Assembly (NCBI GenBank): GCA_910587935.1
Contig: CAJUNP010000043.1
Span: 1 to 22,030 of the forward strand
Reading direction: 5' to 3'
Source of the DNA: an uncultured Lachnospiraceae bacterium
GTDB taxonomy: Bacteria; Bacillota; Clostridia; Lachnospirales; Lachnospiraceae
Length of the DNA: 22,030 nt
Part shown: piece after piece, positions 1 to 6,528 of the stretch
Position numbering within the stretch: the stretch's first letter is position 1
Layout of the letters: every line of letters begins with the position of its first letter
Made by a program: the position numbers and the translations under genes
Notes under the pieces: generated by a model
Told to the model about the DNA's origin: nothing
Databases searched by the model: none
The model's input: only the letters and a program-made list of their open reading frames with translations

Positions 1-51
1 CCCCTTGATTTTACTGGGTTTCTTCTAACTTAGCCCTATTATAACACGGGC
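1..51. other. Foreign DNA joined to the truncated reductase gene
   Basis: Similarity to aldo/keto reductases stops at about position 52, in the codon after Tyr-Ile-Asp, and the DNA beyond it bears no relation to the family. It contains a weak inverted pair, GCCC (33-36) and GGGC (48-51), around an AT-rich core. An abrupt break of this kind suits the end of a mobile element or a recombination site. No transposase is visible because the window begins here, so an assembly or contig edge on a repeat is equally possible. Confidence 0.4.
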
Positions 52-387
52 ATCGATGTAATCCGTCTGCAGACGTTCTAACTGGCTGGCAAAAACTTTT
101 TTTGCGTCTTCCAGATTTTCCACCGCCCAGGGAGGCATTTTGGTGGCAAGGTAAAATGATTTTCTGTCGTATTTTTTGAGAACTTTCCCCACAAAGGGTT
201 CGCTTGCTCCGTCATGGTAAGGGTATGCCGTATCGATATAATTTACTCCGGCCGCAATTGCCTGATCCAGCATCTTCTCCGCTTCCGGCTCGTCAATTTT
301 GCCCTCCGGCGTTACCGGAAAACGCATACATCCAAAGCCAAGCAGGGACGCTTCGATTCCTGTCTTTTCCATCTTACGTGTTTCCAT
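25..387 (-). pseudogene. Aldo/keto reductase, truncated N-terminal fragment
   Basis: This is the N-terminal 110 or so residues of an aldo/keto reductase, an NAD(P)H-dependent oxidoreductase with a TIM-barrel fold that is normally about 280-370 residues long. The opening LGFGCMRFP, the DTAYPYHDG segment carrying catalytic Asp52 and Tyr57, and Lys83 in ATKMP are present. The sequence then breaks after LQTDYID, where the family continues into a strand bearing the catalytic His, so the tetrad is incomplete. The last nine residues are read from unrelated DNA before a stop. The start has a good ribosome binding site (GGAGG eight bases upstream). It is almost certainly inactive. It lies downstream of the LacI-type gene on the same strand but behind a hairpin, so it need not belong to the sugar operon. 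Confidence 0.8.
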
Positions 388-429
388 TGTATTTACCTCC
401 GTTTGTTTTGATTACTTCACAGTATATCA

Positions 430-466
430 AAAATCCCGGACAGAAACTATATCTATTCGGGATTTT
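430..466 (-). terminator. Probable terminator or operator hairpin after the LacI-type gene
   Basis: A perfect 9-bp inverted repeat, AAAATCCCG (430-438) and CGGGATTTT (458-466), spans a 19-base loop between the regulator stop codon and the reductase start. On the minus strand the second arm runs into TTTTTGAT, which fits intrinsic termination of the leftward sugar operon. The long loop is unusual for a terminator. A binding site for a regulator of the reductase is the alternative. Confidence 0.5.
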
Positions 467-507
467 GAAGTAAAATATTTTGATTTATTCGCACCTGAAA
501 TATCGCT

Positions 508-1485
508 TTACGTTGTTCCGCGTTTGATCAGTGTAACCGGAAGGGCGGTGCGTCTCGGCACCATTTTCCCTGCGCTTGCGTCTTTCAGCAAAGCAATCGC
601 CATGTCCGCCATCTCTTTTAACGGCTGATGGATCGTCGTAATTGCGGGAGTCGTAAGTTTGGCAATATTTACGTCGTCAAAGCCCACAAGCCGCAAAGAA
701 TCCGGAACCGCAATCCCCTTTTGGGCGCAAACCTGCAGCACCTGTGCCGCTATCACGTCGGAGCTAGCAAAAATACCGTCCGTTAAGGGATGCTCCGCTA
801 AAACTTTTTCTATAAACTCATAGTATCTTAACCGGTTATACATGCCCGACTCAGTCTGCAGCTCCGCATACTCTACACCGGCTTTCCTGCACGCTTCTTC
901 AAAACCTTCCTCCCGTACATCCGCGGGCATGGGAATATCGGAAAGCCCTCCCAGATACAGCAGGTGTCTGCTGCCGCACGCAATCAGGTGTTCCGCGGCA
1001 AGCCTGCCGCCCTGTCTGTTATCACATTCAATAGAAGCCGTCCCCCGTTCCACATAACGTTCAATGGTAATAAGCGGAACGTTCAGGTCATCAAATTTAT
1101 CCACCGCAATTCCGCCGCTGCATAGTATAATGCCCATTACACGGTTGCTTTTACACATTTCCACATATTCCGACTCTTTTTCATCCTGGTCCTTGGAATT
1201 AAAAAGAAGAAGTCTGTAGCCTTCCGCCGAAGCGGCCGCCTCCAGATTGCTGACCAGCTTTGAAAAAAACGGATGGTCAATGTGCGGTACAATCAAACCG
1301 ATTGTACGGGTTGTTTTTTTCGACAAAGAGCGCGCCACTTCATTAGGCTGATAATTCAGCTTTTTCATAGCCTCGTAAACCTTGCTCCGGGTCTCGCCGC
1401 TGATATATCCGCGGTTGTTCAGCACGCGTGAAACGGTACTCACCGTCAGTCCCGTTTCCTTTGCCACGTCCTTTAAAGTTGCCAC
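508..1485 (-). CDS. LacI-family transcriptional regulator of the oligosaccharide locus
   Basis: A 325-residue LacI/GalR-family repressor of standard length. The N-terminus is a classic helix-turn-helix (TLKDVAKETGLTVSTVSRVL, residues 3-22) followed by the hinge region ending in PNEVARSLSKK. A periplasmic-binding-protein-like sugar-sensing domain starts near residue 60 (TIGLIVPHIDHPFF). Translation begins at a GTG codon with AGGAGG placed about seven bases upstream. It is the last intact gene of the leftward operon, 45 bases after the GH32 gene, so it is probably autoregulated. The two LacI-type palindromes at 6277-6298 and 6440-6459 are its likely operators. The inducer is inferred to be a raffinose-type sugar or sucrose. 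An ScrR-like role is plausible but cannot be fixed from sequence alone. Confidence 0.9.
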   Translation of the reverse strand: MATLKDVAKETGLTVSTVSRVLNNRGYISGETRSKVYEAMKKLNYQPNEVARSLSKKTTRTIGLIVPHIDHPFFSKLVSNLEAAASAEGYRLLLFNSKDQDEKESEYVEMCKSNRVMGIILCSGGIAVDKFDDLNVPLITIERYVERGTASIECDNRQGGRLAAEHLIACGSRHLLYLGGLSDIPMPADVREEGFEEACRKAGVEYAELQTESGMYNRLRYYEFIEKVLAEHPLTDGIFASSDVIAAQVLQVCAQKGIAVPDSLRLVGFDDVNIAKLTTPAITTIHQPLKEMADMAIALLKDASAGKMVPRRTALPVTLIKRGTT

Positions 1486-1530
1486 TTGTGTTTCCTCCTG
1501 ATACTACCTTGTATTGCTTATAATTCAAAA

Positions 1531-3072
1531 TTACTTTACTGCAAATATCAGGACTTCGTCAAGCTCCTCTCCAAAGATTCCTATTTCTTTCTGTTCCGCC
1601 TGCTCTTCTTTATTTTCGACTTCAAAATAGGCTAAGGCGGCGCCTTTTTCGTCCGATATTTCCAGAATATCCGCATCCGCAATTACCGACAACTGCGTAA
1701 GCTTTTGTGGAAATATTATTTCCCGGGACTCAAACTTTAAAACTCCCGTAACCGGATTATAGCTCAGCGACGAACCGGACAAAGACCAGTATACTTCTGA
1801 ATTGCCCTGAAAAACCACGTTGATTTCATAAGCAGTCTCCGGCTCCGCCAGGCAGATCACCCGGCCGTCGGCTTTAAAGCCCGTTTTATGAAGAACCTTC
1901 TTTTTGGCCTGCGTCCATTCGCGAACCGGCTTTTGACAAAGTATATACGTATTGTCTTCTTTTATAAGGGAAAATTCCCGGGGCAGCCCGAAGCTGCCTT
2001 TATAGCATTTTCCGGCATTTTTTGTCCGAAGCCATGGAATACTGATAATTCTGTCGTCCACGCCGGACCAGGTCTGCGCCGCATAGGCCAGATCATTGGC
2101 GTAAGCCCGTCCTCTTGTTTTGTCCGGCACAAACTGCCAGCCGTCAAAATCTCCCGGAAAATAGTAGCCGTCCGCAGACCAGAAAATCCATTTTTCGCTT
2201 CCGTCCTCAAAGGTAAAACGGAGCAGGTCGGGACACTCCCACGCATCTTCCAGTTCTATGGCCTGTACGGTCTTCCACTGTTCCAGATCCGCCGATCTTA
2301 AAATTGCAAAGGTATTGCCCTCCAGCCAGAGAGACATAATATACGCTTCGCTTTCACAGTGCCAGAAAATCTTCGGATCACGGTTTTCTTTTTTTATGGT
2401 CGGCAGCACACCCCGGTTCGTTTTGCAAAGGGTTTTGCCGCCGTCCGTACTGTACGCAATTCTCTGTGTAAATTCTTTCCCGCCGCTCCATTCATTTGTT
2501 CCTCCGGCCGCGGAATAGAAAAATAAAAGCGTATCCCGGTCCAGTCCCAGCAGTCCTTTTTCGTTTTTCAGGCCGCAGCCGGAAAACATGGTTCCGTTTT
2601 CGTCCGGATACAATACGGTTTCCCACTGTTCCCAGTGGAGGAGGTCACGGCTTACGGCGTGACCCCAGCTCATATTGCTCCACTCGGAATCAAAGGGGTT
2701 GTATTGGAAAAATAAATGATAAATACCGTCTGCATATACAAGACCGTTGGGATCGTTCACCCATCCGGTATTCGCCGTAAAATGAAGCGCTGGGCGGCGT
2801 TCCTGTACGGGCGGTTCTTCCCGGAACTTTATTCCCAAAAAAAATTCTTCCGGAAAATCTCCCTCCAAAATCACGGTGCTTCCCATACAGTCCGCAAGAG
2901 GTACGGGCGCATAATAATCGCAGGCGTATCCTTTGGCGCCGATTTCACCGGCCGGGATTTGCAATTCATAGAGCTGCCGTTCATTCCTGTAAACCGACAG
3001 TTTTTTTGTCTGTTTTTTGCAGGCAATGGGAATCCAGATTTTATCGCCCGTCATAAAGAATTGCCGTCTCAT
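1531..3072 (-). CDS. GH32 beta-fructofuranosidase, intracellular
   Basis: A 513-residue glycoside hydrolase family 32 enzyme that releases fructose from sucrose or short fructosyl sugars. The nucleophile lies in WVNDPNG (Asp107), the transition-state Asp in RDP (Asp232) and the acid/base Glu in ECPDL (Glu279), all in the family order. About 95 residues precede the catalytic five-blade propeller, longer than in many sucrases, and a C-terminal beta-sandwich follows. NMSWGHAVSRDLLHWE resembles exo-fructosidases more than sucrose-6-phosphate hydrolases, which suits ABC import because the sugar arrives unphosphorylated. No signal peptide is present. I chose the ATG at 3072 because GGAGGAAA stands directly before it; a start 45 bases further up would overlap the permease gene. 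It follows that permease gene by 16 bases. Confidence 0.9.
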   Translation of the reverse strand: MRRQFFMTGDKIWIPIACKKQTKKLSVYRNERQLYELQIPAGEIGAKGYACDYYAPVPLADCMGSTVILEGDFPEEFFLGIKFREEPPVQERRPALHFTANTGWVNDPNGLVYADGIYHLFFQYNPFDSEWSNMSWGHAVSRDLLHWEQWETVLYPDENGTMFSGCGLKNEKGLLGLDRDTLLFFYSAAGGTNEWSGGKEFTQRIAYSTDGGKTLCKTNRGVLPTIKKENRDPKIFWHCESEAYIMSLWLEGNTFAILRSADLEQWKTVQAIELEDAWECPDLLRFTFEDGSEKWIFWSADGYYFPGDFDGWQFVPDKTRGRAYANDLAYAAQTWSGVDDRIISIPWLRTKNAGKCYKGSFGLPREFSLIKEDNTYILCQKPVREWTQAKKKVLHKTGFKADGRVICLAEPETAYEINVVFQGNSEVYWSLSGSSLSYNPVTGVLKFESREIIFPQKLTQLSVIADADILEISDEKGAALAYFEVENKEEQAEQKEIGIFGEELDEVLIFAVK

Positions 3073-3088
3073 ATTTTCCTCCGTTTTG

Positions 3089-3952
3089 TCAGGATTTAAC
3101 CGCACCGGCAACCACACCGCTGATAATGTGCTTCTGCAGGAACAGATACAGGATCAGAATCGGCGCGACCGTTAATACCAAACCTGCCATGATTGTACCG
3201 TAATCGGCCGAATAAGTGCCGTAAAAGGTATAGGTTGATAAAGGCAGGGTAAATAATTCTTTTCTACCCAGAACCAGCGACGGAAGCAGGTAATCGTTCC
3301 AGAATGCCAGTACGTTCAGGATAATCAGCGTAGAGGTAGTAGGCTTTAACAGCGGGAACACCACCTTGAAAAAGGTCTGTGTTTTTGTACAGCCGTCCAG
3401 ATATGCCGCCTCCTCCAGCGTTATGGGAATGTTGCTTTTTATAAAGCCCTGATAGATAAATACGGACATACTGATGGAAAATCCGATATGCAGGAAAATC
3501 AGGGTCGCTCTGTGGTTTAACAGATTCAGCTGCGCACCGTAAATGGATACCAGCGGAATCATGATCGCCTGGAAAGGAATTATCATGGAAGCCGCCATCA
3601 GCGCGAAGAATATTTTGGAAATTCCGTCTTTCGCACGGACAAAATAGTATGCCGTCATAGCCGCCAGAACAATTACAAGCAGGGTACTCAATCCGGTAAT
3701 AAAAAGGGAATTGCCAAAGCTTCTGATATAATTCATTTTCTCAAAAGCTTCCGTATAATTACCGAGGGAGTAACCTTTTTCCGCCAGCAGGGAAAACGGA
3801 TTTTTAATTATGTCCCTTTTTGCCTTAAAGGAGTTGAGCAGAATCAGGATAAAGGGAATCATGTAAAAAAGGAATATTGCGACCATTACCAGAATACCTG
3901 CGGCATCCAGTATTTTTCTTTTTGTTCCGCCGACTTTTGATCCTCTTTCCAT
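3089..3952 (-). CDS. Sugar ABC transporter permease, MalG type (CUT1)
   Basis: A 287-residue inner-membrane permease of the binding-protein-dependent sugar transporters. About six hydrophobic segments are visible, beginning with AAGILVMVAIFLFYMIPFIL near the N-terminus. The cytoplasmic coupling loop EAAYLDGCTKTQTFFKVVFP carries the EAA...G motif that docks on the ATPase. Its ATG shares one base with the upstream permease stop (TAATG), so the pair is translationally coupled and should form the heterodimeric channel. The substrate is inferred from the neighbouring alpha-galactosidase and fructosidase to be a raffinose-family oligosaccharide. Confidence 0.93.
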   Translation of the reverse strand: MERGSKVGGTKRKILDAAGILVMVAIFLFYMIPFILILLNSFKAKRDIIKNPFSLLAEKGYSLGNYTEAFEKMNYIRSFGNSLFITGLSTLLVIVLAAMTAYYFVRAKDGISKIFFALMAASMIIPFQAIMIPLVSIYGAQLNLLNHRATLIFLHIGFSISMSVFIYQGFIKSNIPITLEEAAYLDGCTKTQTFFKVVFPLLKPTTSTLIILNVLAFWNDYLLPSLVLGRKELFTLPLSTYTFYGTYSADYGTIMAGLVLTVAPILILYLFLQKHIISGVVAGAVKS

Positions 3953-4830
3953 TATGCCTCAACCTCCTTTCTCTTACCCATGTAAATCTGAACTCCGCTG
4001 ATGCATGCGACGATCAGGAATAAGAACAACGCTTCCGCCTGACCTACACCGTAATTTCTGGCGGTAAACGCTTTTTCATATACATGCATTGCAACCAGTC
4101 TTGTGGTTCCGTAAGGCTCGCCGCCGGTCAGGGTCAGGTTCACATCGTATACCATAAACGCTCTGGATAGAGTCAGGAACAGACAGATAACAAAGGAAGG
4201 AACCATCAGCGGAAGTATGATGCTCTTCAGCCGCTGGAAGCCGGTCGCTCCGTCGATGCTTGCCGCCTCCATAACGTCGGTGGAAAGTCCCGTAAAACCT
4301 GCAATATAGATAATCATCATGTAACCGGATAACTGCCATACGGTTACGATTACCATAGACCAGAATGCCTTATTCGGATCGGAAAGCCAGGAGGTTGAAA
4401 AGATGCCCCATCCCGTTGCTTCGCCGAAGTTTACCAGTACTCTGGAAAAAATAAACTGCCAGATAAAACCTAATACTACGCCGCCGATTAAGTTGGGCGT
4501 AAAAAATCCTGTACGGAAGAAGTTTTGTCCCTTGACGCCGTTTGTCAGCATGTATGCCAGAAGGAAAGCCACAAGATTGACAAGCAGCACGGAAAACAAT
4601 ACGTATTTTAAAGTCAGCAGCATGGAATTCCAGAAATCCGCGTCCTTAAATACTTCTCCGTAATTTGTAAAACCTACCAGGTTCTTTACCTGACTGACTC
4701 CGTTCCAGTCAGTCAGGGTTAAATAGAAACCATAGATAAAGGGAATGATCACCACTGCGCAGAATACGAAGATTCCCGGCAGGGCAAAGATACACATATT
4801 TTTTAATTTTTCACTTTTATTTCTGCCCAT
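3952..4830 (-). CDS. Sugar ABC transporter permease, MalF type (CUT1)
   Basis: A 292-residue partner permease. The N-terminal membrane helix is followed by the typical FYLTLTDWNGV segment seen in MalF/MsmF/UgpA-type proteins, and the EAA loop is EAASIDGATGFQRLKSIILP. It lies 37 bases after the solute-binding protein gene and overlaps the next permease by one base. No ATP-binding subunit is encoded anywhere in this locus. In many Firmicutes such CUT1 importers share one MsmK/MsiK-type ATPase encoded elsewhere, and the same is inferred here. Confidence 0.93.
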   Translation of the reverse strand: MGRNKSEKLKNMCIFALPGIFVFCAVVIIPFIYGFYLTLTDWNGVSQVKNLVGFTNYGEVFKDADFWNSMLLTLKYVLFSVLLVNLVAFLLAYMLTNGVKGQNFFRTGFFTPNLIGGVVLGFIWQFIFSRVLVNFGEATGWGIFSTSWLSDPNKAFWSMVIVTVWQLSGYMMIIYIAGFTGLSTDVMEAASIDGATGFQRLKSIILPLMVPSFVICLFLTLSRAFMVYDVNLTLTGGEPYGTTRLVAMHVYEKAFTARNYGVGQAEALFLFLIVACISGVQIYMGKRKEVEA

Positions 4831-4867
4831 ACTCCCATTCCTTTCTATGTAACGCCATCAGGAATCC

Positions 4868-6175
4868 TTACTGTGCTTTCCAGTAGCCGCTAAGCGACTG
4901 TGCCAGTTCTTCCCTGGAGCTTTCTTTTGCAATGTATTTCTGCATAGCCGCTCCCATTACGCTCCAATGGTCGCTGGGCGCAATGAAGCTGGAGGAAAAA
5001 GCTTTACCGTCGGCCATTTTCTGCTGGATATCTTTTCCGAGAGGATCTAACGGTTCATTTTTGTTATTGCCGCATGCCGGAATTACCGCGCAGGTTTCTA
5101 CCAGCATCTGCTGTCCCGTTTCGTTATAAACAATCCAGTTGAGGAATTCTTTTGCCGCGTTCTGTTCCTGCTCGCTTGCCTGTACCTTGTCGATCATAAC
5201 CTGTTTGCTGGCTGCCGCCTGAATTCCGTTATTTGCAAAATCGGACGTATCATTTCCCAGAACAAACGGAAGGAAACCGTATTCGTCGCTGCTCTCCGCG
5301 CCCGCATCCGTCAGATTCGGCCATGCCCACACGCCGTTTGCCCAGATTGCCGCATCCCCGTCAACCAGGAAAATGGGGTCCTGCTCATACAGAGCGCCCA
5401 GAGGATTCTTGCCATTAATGTTATATTCAAGAAGAAGATCAAGTGTATCTACGAATTCATTAAAACGGGCATACTCAAGAGGATCAAGGCCGCCTTTGAG
5501 CTGTGCCATAATGTCGTCGGCCCCCTTGGTGGTTCCGTCATAAGCGTCATAGATGAAGCCTAACTGATGGGCTCCCAAAGACCAGTCTTCCTTGGAAATA
5601 ACCACCGGATTCTCCATGCCTGCCGCACGAAGCTGTTCCAAAAGCGACTTCAGCGCATCGTAAGAGTTAATGGAAGAAGGATCAAAATTCGTTCCCAGGG
5701 TATCCTCAATCGCCGTTTTATTATAAATAAGTCCTCTTCCTTCCACACAGAAAGGGAAACTGTACACTTTATCGTTAACCCGCGTAATCTGTGCCTCTGC
5801 TTCACCGATCCACTCCGCATCGGACAAATCCAGCGCATATTCTTCCGCCAGGGCAATGATGTCTGTGGTATCCAGCATAGCCATTGTAGGAGCCGTTCCT
5901 GAATTGTAAGCGCTTGTAATCTTAGTATAGGGAACTTCGCCGGCTCCGCATGCCATAATATCTACAACAATTCCGGTCCCTTTTTCAAATGCTTCCGCCA
6001 TCTCTTCAAGACCGCTCTGAATCTCTCCTTTACTGTTTAAGAAGGAAATCTTCGTTCCCGCATACTCGCTGTTTCCCGCGCTGCTGCCGCCTCCGCTTCC
6101 GGAGCTGCATCCTGCCAATAAAGATACGGTTAAAACTGCGGCGGTCAAAAGTGCGGTGATTTTTTTGCTTTTCAT
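4868..6175 (-). CDS. Extracellular sugar-binding lipoprotein of the ABC transporter
   Basis: A 435-residue family 1-type solute-binding protein, the first gene of the leftward operon. It has a lipoprotein signal (MKSKKITALLTAAVLTVSLL followed by AGC, lipobox Cys23) and then a Gly/Ser-rich tether before the folded domain (GTKISFLNSKGE). The mature protein is therefore expected on the outer face of the membrane, delivering oligosaccharide to the two permeases that follow. The start has GGAGGG seven bases upstream. Length and the AGAA-type aromatic and acidic composition suit CUT1 oligosaccharide binders. The exact ligand cannot be read from sequence; raffinose or stachyose are the best guesses from the enzymes in the locus. 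Confidence 0.92.
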   Translation of the reverse strand: MKSKKITALLTAAVLTVSLLAGCSSGSGGGSSAGNSEYAGTKISFLNSKGEIQSGLEEMAEAFEKGTGIVVDIMACGAGEVPYTKITSAYNSGTAPTMAMLDTTDIIALAEEYALDLSDAEWIGEAEAQITRVNDKVYSFPFCVEGRGLIYNKTAIEDTLGTNFDPSSINSYDALKSLLEQLRAAGMENPVVISKEDWSLGAHQLGFIYDAYDGTTKGADDIMAQLKGGLDPLEYARFNEFVDTLDLLLEYNINGKNPLGALYEQDPIFLVDGDAAIWANGVWAWPNLTDAGAESSDEYGFLPFVLGNDTSDFANNGIQAAASKQVMIDKVQASEQEQNAAKEFLNWIVYNETGQQMLVETCAVIPACGNNKNEPLDPLGKDIQQKMADGKAFSSSFIAPSDHWSVMGAAMQKYIAKESSREELAQSLSGYWKAQ

Positions 6176-6256
6176 AATCTACCCTCCATGATTCATTCGC
6201 TTTTCAAGTTCTGTTTTAAAGTCTTATCAAAATACCGGCCGGTTTGTTATATCCAA

Positions 6257-6285
6257 ATGCTACCACTTTCCTTTCTGTATGTCAA
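6257..6285 (-). promoter_or_regulatory. Leftward promoter for the transporter-GH32-LacI operon
   Basis: On the minus strand TTGACA (6285-6280) is followed after 17 bases by TAGCAT (6262-6257), with a TG extension just before the minus-10 box. The minus-35 hexamer lies inside the perfect LacI-type palindrome at 6277-6298, so repressor binding would block RNA polymerase directly. The leader to the binding-protein start is about 80 bases. Confidence 0.65.
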
Positions 6286-6298
6286 CCGGTTGACATAC
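6277..6298. promoter_or_regulatory. LacI-type operator 1, perfect 22-bp palindrome
   Basis: The sequence GTATGTCAACC is followed at once by its exact reverse complement, giving a perfect 22-bp palindrome with the CCGG centre typical of LacI-family operators. It covers the minus-35 box of the leftward promoter. The regulator at 508-1485 is the obvious candidate to bind it. Confidence 0.8.
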
Positions 6299-6439
6299 GA
6301 TTTGTATAGATTATTCAATTTTTAGAGTCATATTTTGTGCTATATGCCATATACATAGTTTTATATGACGTAAAAATGCTTATACAAACCCTTTTTGTCC
6401 TTTGATATTTGTGACTTTTAAACTTTTTTGTTTTAATTC

Positions 6440-6459
6440 TATGTCAAACGATTGATATA
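6440..6459. promoter_or_regulatory. LacI-type operator 2, imperfect palindrome
   Basis: Half-site TATGTCAA, a four-base centre ACGA, and half-site TTGATATA reproduce the layout of operator 1, with one mismatch between the arms. It overlaps the minus-35 box of the rightward alpha-galactosidase promoter and lies 163 bases from operator 1. Repression by looping between the two sites is possible but not shown. Confidence 0.65.
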
Positions 6460-6480
6460 TTATGACAATTCTGCTAAGAT
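6452..6480 (+). promoter_or_regulatory. Rightward promoter for alpha-galactosidase and fructokinase
   Basis: TTGATA (6452-6457), a 17-base spacer and TAAGAT (6475-6480), with a TG extension at 6472-6473, form a good sigma-70-type promoter. Operator 2 covers the minus-35 hexamer. The start codon at 6529 follows a leader of about 40 bases containing AAGGAG. Confidence 0.65.
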
Positions 6481-6528
6481 AATAAAGAACCTAAATGTTT
6501 ATAAAGTTTATGAAAAGGAGCGTCATGT

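Noticed and set aside
1531..3072. Naming the GH32 enzyme sucrose-6-phosphate hydrolase (ScrB).
   Set aside because: The locus imports sugar by an ABC transporter without phosphorylation and the NMSWGHAVSRDL segment is closer to beta-fructosidases, so the phosphorylated substrate is unlikely.
6234..6243. Palindrome ACCGGCCGGT in the leader of the binding-protein gene as a third operator.
   Set aside because: It lacks the TGTCAA half-sites of the two operators and is a short GC palindrome; a similar string occurs by chance near 13050.
6327..6369. Inverted repeat GTCATAT...ATATGAC between the two operators.
   Set aside because: The arms are only 7 bp, AT-rich and 29 bases apart, which is easily expected by chance in this sequence.
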